Origin: Candidatus Heimdallarchaeota archaeon
Lineage (GTDB): Archaea > Asgardarchaeota > Heimdallarchaeia > Hodarchaeales > Hodarchaeaceae
DNA length: 64,000 bases
Direction of reading: 5' to 3'
NCBI GenBank assembly: GCA_011364965.1
Contig: RDOB01000001.1
Span: forward strand, 62,001-126,000
Below are positions 33,889 through 41,824 of the stretch, one piece after another (position 1 is the stretch's first letter; the number at the start of each line of letters is the position of its first letter). Position numbers and translations under genes: made by a program. The notes under the pieces were generated by a model. That model was not told the origin of the DNA. It did not search any database and saw only the letters and a list, made by a program, of their open reading frames with translations.

Positions 33889-33996
33889 TTAAAATAAAGG
33901 GAGATTTAACTTAAGAATAACCTCAATGCCCAAAATTACCAGAATAAAGACAATTAAAGCCATTAAATAACGAAAAAGTTTTTCAAGACGATTCAA
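33889..33996 (-). CDS. Possible 35-residue membrane peptide
   Basis: A minus-strand frame from the TTG at 33996 to the TAA at 33889 encodes a basic N-terminus (NRLEKLFRYL) and one hydrophobic helix of about 19 residues (MALIVFILVILGIEVIL), ending in KLNLPLF. The charge and hydrophobic layout suits a small single-span protein. No ribosome-binding site or ATG supports it, so it may be chance in AT-rich DNA. Confidence 0.3.
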   Translation of the reverse strand: MNRLEKLFRYLMALIVFILVILGIEVILKLNLPLF

Positions 33997-34071
33997 AGTA
34001 GCTTCTACATGGATAATATATCATCCTTTCTCATTTAAAGAAATATCTCTACATTCAAAGGGATTTGGTTC

Positions 34072-35688
34072 TTGTTGTACCGCCAGAATGCAATTTTAAA
34101 TGATTTTGTTAATTTTCTAAAGGCTCGTGGACGATTCCGAGATATTGAATTTATTGAAAATAGTGTTCAAGCCACTCCAAGAATACCAGATCTTCCTTCT
34201 CTGGTATTTTATATAGAAGAATCGCGATCGGAACAGCAATATATTTTGGAAATTCATGGTAACGAATCTGCAGTAATGAATCGTGAAATTGAAGAATTTT
34301 TTAATTTAAATCAATTGAGTTGTAAAAAGATCCGAATAAAGCAATTTATTACCAGCGATAGCAAAGAGCCTCTTTTAGTCGAAATTGAAGGGAGCGGGGA
34401 AATTTTTGATACTTTGAGTAGTGATGTCAATGATTTATTAGCAGATCACGAGCTTGTGGTTGAAAAAACACAGAAAACTCTTTTTTTTAGTAAAATTACA
34501 AAAAACGCAAATCAGATTCCAATTAGACAAATGCAAGTAAAGCGCCCACAAGAACGCTCCTCAACAGCAAGTACGGAAGAAACTGCACGAATTAGAGTAA
34601 TAAAATCCCAAACTGTTGCGAATCATTCGATTACAGAAGAATCAGAAGAAATTTCAAAAGTGGAATCAATTTCCAAGAAACCCCATACTCCGAATAAGAA
34701 AGAAATTCTAAATCATGCAGAACAGGAATTATTTGAGGATTCATTAGAGACTATCAGTCGAGTTGATGATGAAATTCCCGAAAAAGAGCTATTCAGAGAC
34801 GCCCCCTCCCAATCAAGTGGATCTGAAGATTCACAATCAGATCTTTTTAATCCACCTCCTCCCTCAAGGGAATATTCAGACGATATAAGGCCTTACCTAA
34901 AACAAACTTCTTCACTCTTCAGAAAAGATAACTGGGAAGAAGATTTGCCTACAGAAAGGGAAATGGAAATACTTGAACGAACCTATATGCGGATTAAACA
35001 TAGAACAAAACCTGAAATCTTAGCTAAAGATCTTGGAATTGAAGTAGAGGGAGCAGAATCTTATTTAAGAAGTTTAATTTCAAAGGGATTACTACGTACT
35101 CAAGTAGGGTGGTATATTATAAAAAAGAGTCACTTACCCTTCTTTAAAAATACCTTTGCAGATGATTCGAAGAAAAAAAGGAAGAAAAAATCTCCAAGAA
35201 TTTCCCGCGTAGGAGAAGGCCTCACTCCTGAAGAAATTGCAACCATAAGAGCTATTAAATCACGACCTAATCTAAAAGCTCAATCAAACCTATTAACTAG
35301 GCCAACAGGATTAAAACAAAGCGTTCTCAAGGAAGTTCTGCGAAATCTTGTAGACAAAGGAATATTAAGAGTATCTTATGGTTGGTATATACTGAAGGAT
35401 AAACATATTTTAGAACATAAAAGAGGGGAAATCCCGCCTGAAACTACTTCAGAGACTCTTAGTTTCAAGATACCCTCAGAATTGAAACTGTCAGAACCCG
35501 AACAAAGAGTAATCCACGCGTTGCTTCAACGACCCCAGTTTAAAGCACAATCAAATTTACTCACTACTGATGTGAAACTACCTAAAGATCAAATTAAACA
35601 GGTTTTAAGAGATCTAGTAGATAAGAAAATATGTAAGGTGACTTATGGATGGTATACTTTAAAAGATCCTGAAATTTTCCAATCATAG
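34072..35688 (+). CDS. Large protein with three tandem winged-helix repeats
   Basis: The 538-residue protein (TTG start at 34072) has a globular N-terminus to about residue 150 with no recognised family. A charged, disordered-looking middle of about 140 residues follows. The C-terminus has three related units beginning near residues 302, 382 and 468. Each has a helical part, then a turn with RDLVDK or RSLISKG, then a wing ending in GWY(I/T)xK: VGWYIIKK, YGWYILKD, YGWYTLKD. Units 2 and 3 also share KAQSNLLT. The layout suggests DNA or RNA binding by an array of winged helices. The gene is alone on its strand and I know no named homologue. Confidence 0.75.
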   Translation: MLYRQNAILNDFVNFLKARGRFRDIEFIENSVQATPRIPDLPSLVFYIEESRSEQQYILEIHGNESAVMNREIEEFFNLNQLSCKKIRIKQFITSDSKEPLLVEIEGSGEIFDTLSSDVNDLLADHELVVEKTQKTLFFSKITKNANQIPIRQMQVKRPQERSSTASTEETARIRVIKSQTVANHSITEESEEISKVESISKKPHTPNKKEILNHAEQELFEDSLETISRVDDEIPEKELFRDAPSQSSGSEDSQSDLFNPPPPSREYSDDIRPYLKQTSSLFRKDNWEEDLPTEREMEILERTYMRIKHRTKPEILAKDLGIEVEGAESYLRSLISKGLLRTQVGWYIIKKSHLPFFKNTFADDSKKKRKKKSPRISRVGEGLTPEEIATIRAIKSRPNLKAQSNLLTRPTGLKQSVLKEVLRNLVDKGILRVSYGWYILKDKHILEHKRGEIPPETTSETLSFKIPSELKLSEPEQRVIHALLQRPQFKAQSNLLTTDVKLPKDQIKQVLRDLVDKKICKVTYGWYTLKDPEIFQS

Positions 35689-35841
35689 ATCTTATTTGAG
35701 TTAATCTTTTCAATATCTAATGATCCCGAAGAGTCAGTTTCATAATTCGAAGAATATATATTATAACCCGTTTAAGGTGTCATTAAATAGAGATTCATAT
35801 CATAGTAAATATCTTCAACAGAATACTTAAGAGAGAACGAT

Positions 35842-36582
35842 ATGGTAGTTGAAAAGGATTCCTCAGATCTTTTTAAAGATTCCACGAATTTAGATAAAGC
35901 TGAACAGAAAAATCTTAAAAAACCTTCTTCTAAGCGTTTTCATAATGATAAATTGATGTTATCAACATTAGCAATAGCAACTATCATTACTTTTTTACTA
36001 TATACTGTCCCTGATTGGGTATTTTATGAAATACCTACTCGAGATATAATTAGTATTCTGCTAGATTTCTTTGGTGTCTTCCATACTTTGATACCAACGG
36101 TAGATCCGAATTCGATCATTCCTGAAACTCTCAGAGGTGGATCTTTTCCTTTTCTGGAGGCAACTATTCAAACCCCAGGAATTCATATTCCGTCAACTAA
36201 CGGCGATTATTGGATAGTAAAAGCATGTACAGGCATGCAAGCAGGATCCTTACTTATCGCTATTATCATGGTAACAGAAGCTACATGGAAAGCTAAAATT
36301 AAAGCGAGTATGGTATTTTTCTTTTCTTTGTTCATTGGAAATGCTTTAAGAATCACTTTTCACCTTTTATGTGTCTATATTCTAGTTAATACTTTTGAAA
36401 TGGATCCAGAGACCGCGTTTTATTGGGCACATGATGTTTCTTCTAAAGTTATAGGATTCTTTGGAACTATATTATTCGCGATAATTATCGAAAGAATGGG
36501 CGTTCCAATAATAGACCAATTTGCAGACTGGTTAGATTATATGTGGTGGAGGGGAAATAAGATTATTGAATCTATTATTTAA
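35842..36582 (+). CDS. Archaeosortase/exosortase family membrane transpeptidase
   Basis: The 246-residue protein has a hydrophilic N-terminus of about 37 residues and then several membrane spans. The catalytic triad of the family can be placed at Cys129 (VKACTGMQAGS), Arg170 (GNALRITFHLL) and His197 (WAHDVSSKVIGFFG). Archaeosortases cut C-terminal sorting signals from exported proteins and often attach lipid. No protein with a clear PGF-CTERM-like signal is visible in this window, so substrates must be elsewhere. Sec61 beta follows about 340 bases downstream. Confidence 0.8.
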   Translation: MVVEKDSSDLFKDSTNLDKAEQKNLKKPSSKRFHNDKLMLSTLAIATIITFLLYTVPDWVFYEIPTRDIISILLDFFGVFHTLIPTVDPNSIIPETLRGGSFPFLEATIQTPGIHIPSTNGDYWIVKACTGMQAGSLLIAIIMVTEATWKAKIKASMVFFFSLFIGNALRITFHLLCVYILVNTFEMDPETAFYWAHDVSSKVIGFFGTILFAIIIERMGVPIIDQFADWLDYMWWRGNKIIESII

Positions 36583-36919
36583 TTTTTTAAATATCGAGAT
36601 CTTCTTCTGGGAGGGAATCCATCATATTATGGTTTTACCTATTCTAAAGGACTTCTATTTAGATACTATGTCTTAGGATTCATTCTTTGGGTGAGAGTCT
36701 ACATAATTATAATCCTGTGACAGAAGGAAGTCCTTATGAAAGCGAATAAAACAAAAAAGCGGGTAAAGAGCTAATGATCCTTCGTTCGAATACCTCCTGT
36801 AATTTCAGTAGAAGGAAGTAATTTGTTCCTTTGCTCATCTGAGCTCAGGTAGGAATCTAAAGCTTCTTAAAGATAAACATGCATTGAGTCTCTCGTTCTA
36901 AAACGATGGTGTGAACTAG
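36583..36919. other. Untranslated region with hairpins before sec61 beta; possible structured RNA
   Basis: This 337-base stretch has no coding frame. It is less AT-rich than nearby spacers and contains several stems. AAGGAA at 36813-36818 pairs with TTCCTT at 36827-36832, and GCTC-ATCT-GAGC follows closely. The word AGAAGGAAGT occurs twice (36722 and 36810). It may be a stand-alone structured RNA or a long leader of sec61 beta. It fits neither the tRNA nor the SRP RNA pattern. Confidence 0.35.
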
Positions 36920-37099
36920 TTGAGTGTAAGACGAGCCAAGAAAAGAGATGATTCACCGATGCCAGCAACAGGGGCTGGTCTTATAAGATTCTATTCTGAA
37001 TCTGATTCCCCGGGGATTAAAATCGGGCCATACTGGACGGTAGGGATTGCTATTGTCTTTGTTGGTATAATTATTATTTTAAATATACTTCAGGTTTAA
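36920..37099 (+). CDS. Protein translocase subunit Sec61 beta (SecG, archaeal type)
   Basis: A 59-residue frame from the TTG at 36920 to the TAA at 37097-37099. It begins with a basic stretch (VRRAKKRDD) and then the diagnostic PMPATGAGLIRFYSES and SPGIKIGP motifs. One membrane helix (YWTVGIAIVFVGIIIILNIL) closes it. This is the archaeal and eukaryotic Sec61 beta pattern with a single C-terminal span. It is the accessory subunit of the protein-conducting channel. It lies downstream of the archaeosortase gene, consistent with a shared role in protein export. Confidence 0.92.
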   Translation: MSVRRAKKRDDSPMPATGAGLIRFYSESDSPGIKIGPYWTVGIAIVFVGIIIILNILQV

Positions 37100-37238
37100 A
37101 TAGGAGATTATCTATCTAAAATTTTGAAAACCATCGTTCTGATACCCTAGGAAATAAATTTCCAATAAAAAAGGAGAAAATTAACCTGTTTTTGAGGTAA
37201 TGTTTTTAATAATAAAACGATATAGATGATTTATAAAA

Positions 37239-38141
37239 ATGGATTTCGTGATTAATATGTCTAAAAATATTCCAGTTTCTAAGATTATGACAAAAAGAGA
37301 AGAAGTCGTCACAATGGATATTCCTGGAAATAGGGATCAACTACTAGAAGCAATTCAAGAAACTGGATTAAGTGTATATCCTGTTGTTAAGAAAGGAACA
37401 AACGAACTTGCGGGAATTGTCTCACGTTCAGACCTATTTAAGAACCCTGATGAAACCCAGCTTTCTTTATTGATGATACGCGATGTTGTGACTCTGAAAG
37501 AAACTGATACAGTAATAGCAGCCTCTAAGATTTTTATTCGCCATGTTTTCCAAAGGATTCCGATAGTGGATGAAGATGGAATAACTCTAAAAGGAATTGT
37601 TTCTCGAGATGACATAGTTAAAAAAGTTGTTGTGCCAGCGAAAATTGATATCGAAATTGACTATTATTTTGATAAGAATGTAGCTACAATTTGGGAAGGT
37701 ACTCCCTTACCAGTAGCAGCTAAAATTTTGCGTCTTTGCCATCAAAAAGGATTACCAGTACTCAATGAAACTGAGATGGTTGGCATAATCACTCAAAATG
37801 ATTTTCTTAAAGTGGCAGAGATCTGGGATTCTATGAGTAAAAGTTTAACAGGACATGGCGCTGAAAATGACAGTTCATCTTGGGACAGTGAATCTATTCT
37901 CATCATCGGAGCTAAAACTTTAACACTTCCCAGAAATTTGAAAGTATCAGATATTATGGAGACCAATATTGAAGTTTGTTATTCTTATAGCACTATTGAA
38001 GATATTTCAAGAAAAATGGTTCAAAAGAAAATTGATCAGCTGCCCGTTGTGAGTCCAGATGGATCAATTTTAGGAATTATTAATCAAAAACATGTTATAA
38101 GCGCTTATATCGATTTTATTGAGGGAAAAGTCATCGAGTGA
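37239..38141 (+). CDS. CBS-domain protein with four CBS motifs
   Basis: The 300-residue protein consists of four CBS motifs. They are recognisable by IMTKREEVVTMDIPG (about 17-30), MIRDVVTLKETDTVIAASKI (about 80-100), NVATIWEGTPLPVAAKILRL (about 147-167) and IMETNIEVCYSYSTIEDISR (about 240-260), each followed by PVV/PVLN and a LxGIVS/IIxQ strand. CBS pairs bind adenine nucleotides and act as energy sensors. No catalytic domain is fused. It precedes the SPOUT methyltransferase gene on the same strand. Several starts are possible near the N-terminus. Confidence 0.88.
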   Translation: MDFVINMSKNIPVSKIMTKREEVVTMDIPGNRDQLLEAIQETGLSVYPVVKKGTNELAGIVSRSDLFKNPDETQLSLLMIRDVVTLKETDTVIAASKIFIRHVFQRIPIVDEDGITLKGIVSRDDIVKKVVVPAKIDIEIDYYFDKNVATIWEGTPLPVAAKILRLCHQKGLPVLNETEMVGIITQNDFLKVAEIWDSMSKSLTGHGAENDSSSWDSESILIIGAKTLTLPRNLKVSDIMETNIEVCYSYSTIEDISRKMVQKKIDQLPVVSPDGSILGIINQKHVISAYIDFIEGKVIE

Positions 38142-38174
38142 AATTTATACAATATCTATTCCTGTTCTTCTTCC

Positions 38175-39020
38175 GTGGTACCTCAATTGACCAAAATTAT
38201 TGCTATTCCTGATTCTGCAGTATATGATTGTAGTGATATTCGTTCGAAAACTGATAAAATCTTCCAAATAGCTAGAATTGTAGCTATCTTTGAATTTTCG
38301 GACATTATAATATACCATGACCCTCATCTAAAACCCCGGGAAGCTCATAGAGAACGTAGAATCATCAATCGAATCCTAAAATATGTTGAATGTCCCCAAT
38401 ACTTAAGAAAACGATTATTTCCACTTTCAAGAGATTTTGTAGCTGTAGGAACTCTTTCTCCATTAGCACTTCCTCATCATTCTTTATCAAAAGCAATTAA
38501 AGTGAATGAGTATAGAGAAGCAGCAATTTTTCTCAATCAAGGGAGAGTTCGTGCAGATGTTGGATATTCTCATTTATTAGAGGTAGAATCAGTTCCAAAT
38601 ATTTCCTTTGTTAATCGCACTATGCGAGTTACTGTAAAAATCCAAGAAAAAGATACCACGTTTTTTGCCAAAGTAGTCCCAAAACCTCCTAAAAACGTTT
38701 ATTGGGGATATAAGGTTCATTCCTCTGCAGCTACTTTAACTAAATTATTAAAAGATCGTCCTGAATATAAAATAGCAACCTCTCGAACGTGTCAACCCAT
38801 TTCGGAGATTTCGATTAGCCCTAGTAGGTACAATAATCTATTAGTTGCATTTGGAGGACCTTATCACGGAATACCTGAAATTCTAAAGGCAGATGGTAAG
38901 AAGATCAATGAAATCTTTGATATTTGTATTAGTATCTTAAAACATTATGGAACTCGAGCCTTACGGCTTGAGGAAGCGCTATCAATTACTCTTAGTAGAC
39001 TTCAGGACGTAATAAAATAG
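38175..39020 (+). CDS. SPOUT-class RNA methyltransferase (COG2106 family)
   Basis: The 281-residue protein has LTKIIAIPDSAVYDC at the N-terminus, RIVAIFEFSDIIIYHDP near residue 38 and QYLRKRLFPLSRDFVAVGTL near 76. The C-terminal SPOUT knot region reads LLVAFGGPYHGIPEIL near 222. It matches the COG2106 family related to human SPOUT1/C9orf114, which in archaea often lies beside the uL3 operon, as it nearly does here. The family is thought to methylate rRNA. Start is a GTG. Confidence 0.85.
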   Translation: MVPQLTKIIAIPDSAVYDCSDIRSKTDKIFQIARIVAIFEFSDIIIYHDPHLKPREAHRERRIINRILKYVECPQYLRKRLFPLSRDFVAVGTLSPLALPHHSLSKAIKVNEYREAAIFLNQGRVRADVGYSHLLEVESVPNISFVNRTMRVTVKIQEKDTTFFAKVVPKPPKNVYWGYKVHSSAATLTKLLKDRPEYKIATSRTCQPISEISISPSRYNNLLVAFGGPYHGIPEILKADGKKINEIFDICISILKHYGTRALRLEEALSITLSRLQDVIK

Positions 39021-39083
39021 GGAAGGAAGGAATTAAGGCTTTCATTTTCCTTCAGAACTTTTTAAAATTCCGTATATTCTTCC

Positions 39084-39092
39084 TTTATATTG
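39084..39092 (+). promoter_or_regulatory. Possible TATA box for tRNA-Leu(CAA)
   Basis: TTTATATTG lies about 35-40 bases before the first base of the tRNA, the spacing expected for a short leader with an archaeal TATA element 25 bases before the start site. A second AT-rich element (TTTTTAAAATTCC, near 39057) is further upstream. Confidence 0.35.
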
Positions 39093-39124
39093 ATAAGAAT
39101 ATATTTCTTTCCTCCCAAGGATTA

Positions 39125-39232
39125 GCGGGGGTTCCCTAGCCAGGTCAACGGGGACAGAACGCAGTGTATGCGTTGTCTAGACTCAAGATCTGTTAGCGTA
39201 GGCTTTCAGGAGTTCAAATCTCCTCCCCCGCA
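39125..39232 (+). tRNA. tRNA-Leu(CAA) with a 23-base non-canonical intron
   Basis: Acceptor stem GCGGGGG/CCCCCGC with discriminator A, T arm GGAG-TTCAAAT-CTCC, and a long variable arm. The mature anticodon arm ACAGA-CTCAAGA-TCTGT gives anticodon CAA. An intron at about 39159-39181 lies before the anticodon loop (position about 31/32, ambiguous by three bases because AGA is repeated). It folds into AACGCA-GTGTA-TGCGTT. Mature length is 85. The genome encodes CCA at 39233-39235, unlike the other tRNAs here. Confidence 0.9.
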
Positions 39233-39289
39233 CCATTTATATTTGTTCTCTACCTTTTAGAAAATCTTAAAAAATAAATTGGTATTATT

Positions 39290-39952
39290 ATGAGCTCAGA
39301 GGATATCATTCCAGGAATCACACCCACACGAATGCAGCTCTTGGATCTAAATCAAAGATTAGAACTTGCAAACAAGGGTTATGAATTATTAAGTGAAAAA
39401 TTGGAAGCTTTAACTGGTGAATTATTCTCTGCTATTGATACATATAAAGAAGCTCGAAAAAGAGTCGAAATCGCTGTCCAAAAATCTTATAAGGAACTTA
39501 GACAACTGGAACTTCAAATGGGGGATTTTGCAATTTCTAAGGTAGCTATGAGTTATCCTCGTCTCTTTTCAATTGAAAGCCAAAAACGTAACATGATGGG
39601 TATTTCTGTACCTATTTTTAGACTTACTAAAGAAATATCAAAGGATTCGATTTTAAATTATTCAATGAGTGAAACAACAGCAAGGTTCGATACTGCACTT
39701 TTGACATTTGAAAGTGCTTTAAAAGCGATAGTTGACCTTGCGGAAATCCATTCTAGCTTAACTAGATTAGCAAAAGAAATAACAGATACAAAACGAAGAG
39801 TTAACGCTCTTAATTACATTATTATCCCGCGCATTAGGGCAACAGTAGCTTGGATCAAGCTAACATTAGCAGAACAAGAGCGAGAGTCTTTTGTACGATT
39901 AAAAAAAGTAAAAAAGAAAATATCAGCTAATTCTATGTCAGAATCGGGCTAA
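39290..39952 (+). CDS. atpD: V/A-type ATP synthase subunit D
   Basis: The 220-residue protein has the long N- and C-terminal helices of subunit D: ITPTRMQLLDLNQRLELANK and GYELLSEKLEAL at the N-terminus, and TKRRVNALNYIIIPRIRATV with WIKLTLAEQERES at the C-terminus. It forms the central rotor stalk of the A-type ATP synthase. No other ATPase subunit gene is adjacent, so the operon is dispersed. Its stop overlaps the convergent uL2 stop in the bases CTAA at 39949-39952. Confidence 0.93.
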   Translation: MSSEDIIPGITPTRMQLLDLNQRLELANKGYELLSEKLEALTGELFSAIDTYKEARKRVEIAVQKSYKELRQLELQMGDFAISKVAMSYPRLFSIESQKRNMMGISVPIFRLTKEISKDSILNYSMSETTARFDTALLTFESALKAIVDLAEIHSSLTRLAKEITDTKRRVNALNYIIIPRIRATVAWIKLTLAEQERESFVRLKKVKKKISANSMSESG

Positions 39953-40689
39953 CGGATACGCCCACGGCGAAGTCCCGTACGTCTTGCAGCTATCAATCCC
40001 ACTTTTCGACCCGGGGGGGCATTTCGAGATACAGTAGTGGGTTGACCTGGACCCTGATGACTTCCACCACCGAACGGGTGAGTAACAATATTCATCGCGA
40101 CTCCACGTACCACAGGAAAAGCTTTGTGACCTTTTGCCCTCATATATGCTCTTTTAAGACCTGCTTTTAAAAATGGACGATCAGGGCGGCCTCCTCCTGA
40201 TATAACCCCAACCATAGCTCTAGCATTGTTATGAATTGTTTTCATCTTCCGTGAAGGCAATTGAATGATGGTACCTTCTTTAACGTGAGATTTTACCTGC
40301 CCATGCGTTCCAGACGCCCGACAAAGTTTTCCTCCATCTCCGGGTCTCATTTCAATATTGCAGATCCATATTCCTTCTGGAATATTACCGATAGGTAAGA
40401 TATTTCCTACATTTAAAGCTGCTTTTTGTCCTTGCTCGAGGTTTTGACCGATATACACTCCTTCTGGGGCAGGAAGAATACTTTCATCTCCATTGCTATA
40501 CTTAACAAGCATTAATGGTAATCCTCTTCCTCTTTCGTGGATGAAGTCAATAATTGTGAAATTAAGCTTATCATTAATTTCCGCTTCCGAAAGGGGCAGA
40601 TAACGAGATCTTCCCTTCCTTCGATGTGAAAGAGCTCGAAAAACAGAGGTTCCGCGCCCACGACGTTGAACTAAAATACGCTTTCCCAT
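39949..40689 (-). CDS. rpl2: 50S ribosomal protein uL2
   Basis: The 246-residue protein starts GKRILVQRRGRGTSVFRALS and has the peptidyl-transferase-proximal motif VRGVAMNIVTHPFGGGSHQG (His residues conserved). It ends with GRKVGLIAARRTGLRRG. It is the last gene of the uL3-uL4-uL23-uL2 run. The usual continuation (uS19, uL22, uS3) is missing; instead the convergent atpD gene overlaps its stop codon. Confidence 0.96.
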   Translation of the reverse strand: MGKRILVQRRGRGTSVFRALSHRRKGRSRYLPLSEAEINDKLNFTIIDFIHERGRGLPLMLVKYSNGDESILPAPEGVYIGQNLEQGQKAALNVGNILPIGNIPEGIWICNIEMRPGDGGKLCRASGTHGQVKSHVKEGTIIQLPSRKMKTIHNNARAMVGVISGGGRPDRPFLKAGLKRAYMRAKGHKAFPVVRGVAMNIVTHPFGGGSHQGPGQPTTVSRNAPPGRKVGLIAARRTGLRRGRIR

Positions 40690-40702
40690 GATTTACACCT
40701 TC

Positions 40703-40984
40703 TTAAATTATTCCAACCTCTGTAGCTAGATCTAAGGCACTATGATCAGGAGAAAGCTTTATGAAGGCTTTTTTTTCTCCTCTAGGGGTTATTAAGGTAT
40801 TAACTTTGATAACTTTAACATCATATAGTGATTCAAAGGCATTCCGAATTTCCTTTTTTGTTGCTCTTCGATCAACAATGAAAACTAATGCATTTTCGCT
40901 TAGATTATCCATTTTATTGAATGCTGCTTCTGTGATTAGTGGATATTTAATTATATCCTGAGGTTGTCTAAATTTCAATTTCAT
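40703..40984 (-). CDS. rpl23: 50S ribosomal protein uL23
   Basis: The 93-residue protein has DIIKYPLITEAAFNKMDN at the start, ALVFIVDRRATKKEIRNAFE in the middle, and VKVIKVNTLITPRGEKKAFI towards the end, all typical of archaeal uL23. It lies at the polypeptide exit of the large subunit, a docking site for SRP and the translocon. It is 25 bases downstream of uL4 and 13 bases upstream of uL2 in the same operon. Confidence 0.95.
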   Translation of the reverse strand: MKLKFRQPQDIIKYPLITEAAFNKMDNLSENALVFIVDRRATKKEIRNAFESLYDVKVIKVNTLITPRGEKKAFIKLSPDHSALDLATEVGII

Positions 40985-41009
40985 TCACTCCGATTAATAT
41001 TCCTATGGT

Positions 41010-41816
41010 TCAGCTCGCTAACTCTGCCTCACGTAAGTATTCGATTGCTGATTTAGTCCAAACTGTTAATCGCCCCGCATGAGTTCCAGGTGCAAGGTGT
41101 TCTGTATTTAAATGATCAACTATAACAACATCTACGCCAGGTATGTTTTTAGAAGCGTCCCTAATTCCTAAATCGGTACCAATCACAATAAGAACAGATT
41201 TACCGCTTTTGTATTTCCGTCCTCTCCTTTTCCCCTTTCCTGGCCGAATTTGGCTGTTTCGACGTTTAGCTTTTGCTATATCAAAAGCTAAACCCAGATT
41301 ATTAAGAGCAATTTGAACTTCTTGTGTTTTCTTTAGTGATTCAAAATCATTAGTTACAATTAAGGGAAGAGATTGAATTTCTTCAATTATATGTCCTCGT
41401 GATTCGACAAGCGTAGCATCTGCTGTTGCAGAGATTGCAGATTTTTTAGCGATAATTTTTTCCTTTTTATTAACTTTCTCTGTAAAATTTTGCTTTCCTT
41501 CCGGTGGGTGAGTTTGTCGTCCACCCACTACGAAAGGATTCAATGCACCTCGGCTTGCTGAATGTGTTCGTGAACCTTTCACCCTTGCTACTCGGGCTGC
41601 ACCTCTCCCTGCACCCCAACTTTCAGCAGTTGTTCTTTTCCCAGCTTGAGGGTCAACTCCGAAGGCAATTTGACGATTTCGGCGACTAGCTAAAACAGTA
41701 CGTTTTATTATATCAGGACGAAATGCTACGGTAAATATAGTTCCTGTGTCTATTTTCTCTTTTTCCTTTCCTTCTAAATCGAAAACTGAGACTTTTGTTG
41801 AACTCATTCTTCTCAC
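41010..41816 (-). CDS. rpl4: 50S ribosomal protein uL4
   Basis: The 268-residue protein contains the uL4 features: VFDLEGKEKEKIDTGTIF near the start, then GVDPQAGKRTTAESWGAGRG, ARVARVKGSRTHSASRGALN and VVGGRQTHPPEGKQ. The C-terminal part reads VLIVIGTDLGIRDASKNIPG with VDVVIVDHLNTEHLAPGTHA. It lines the exit tunnel. An inner ATG at 41807 (MSSTKVSVF) is a likely start. It follows uL3 after eight bases. Confidence 0.95.
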   Translation of the reverse strand: MRRMSSTKVSVFDLEGKEKEKIDTGTIFTVAFRPDIIKRTVLASRRNRQIAFGVDPQAGKRTTAESWGAGRGAARVARVKGSRTHSASRGALNPFVVGGRQTHPPEGKQNFTEKVNKKEKIIAKKSAISATADATLVESRGHIIEEIQSLPLIVTNDFESLKKTQEVQIALNNLGLAFDIAKAKRRNSQIRPGKGKRRGRKYKSGKSVLIVIGTDLGIRDASKNIPGVDVVIVDHLNTEHLAPGTHAGRLTVWTKSAIEYLREAELAS

Positions 41817-41824
41817 CTTTCAGA

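Noticed and set aside
36721..36735. Possible RNase P RNA conserved region (ACAGAAGGAAGTCC)
   Set aside because: It only loosely resembles the GAGGAAAGTCC region, one base short, and the other conserved regions and P4 partner were not found.
36776..36795. T-arm-like GTTCGAAT motif
   Set aside because: No flanking stem or acceptor pairing; not a tRNA.
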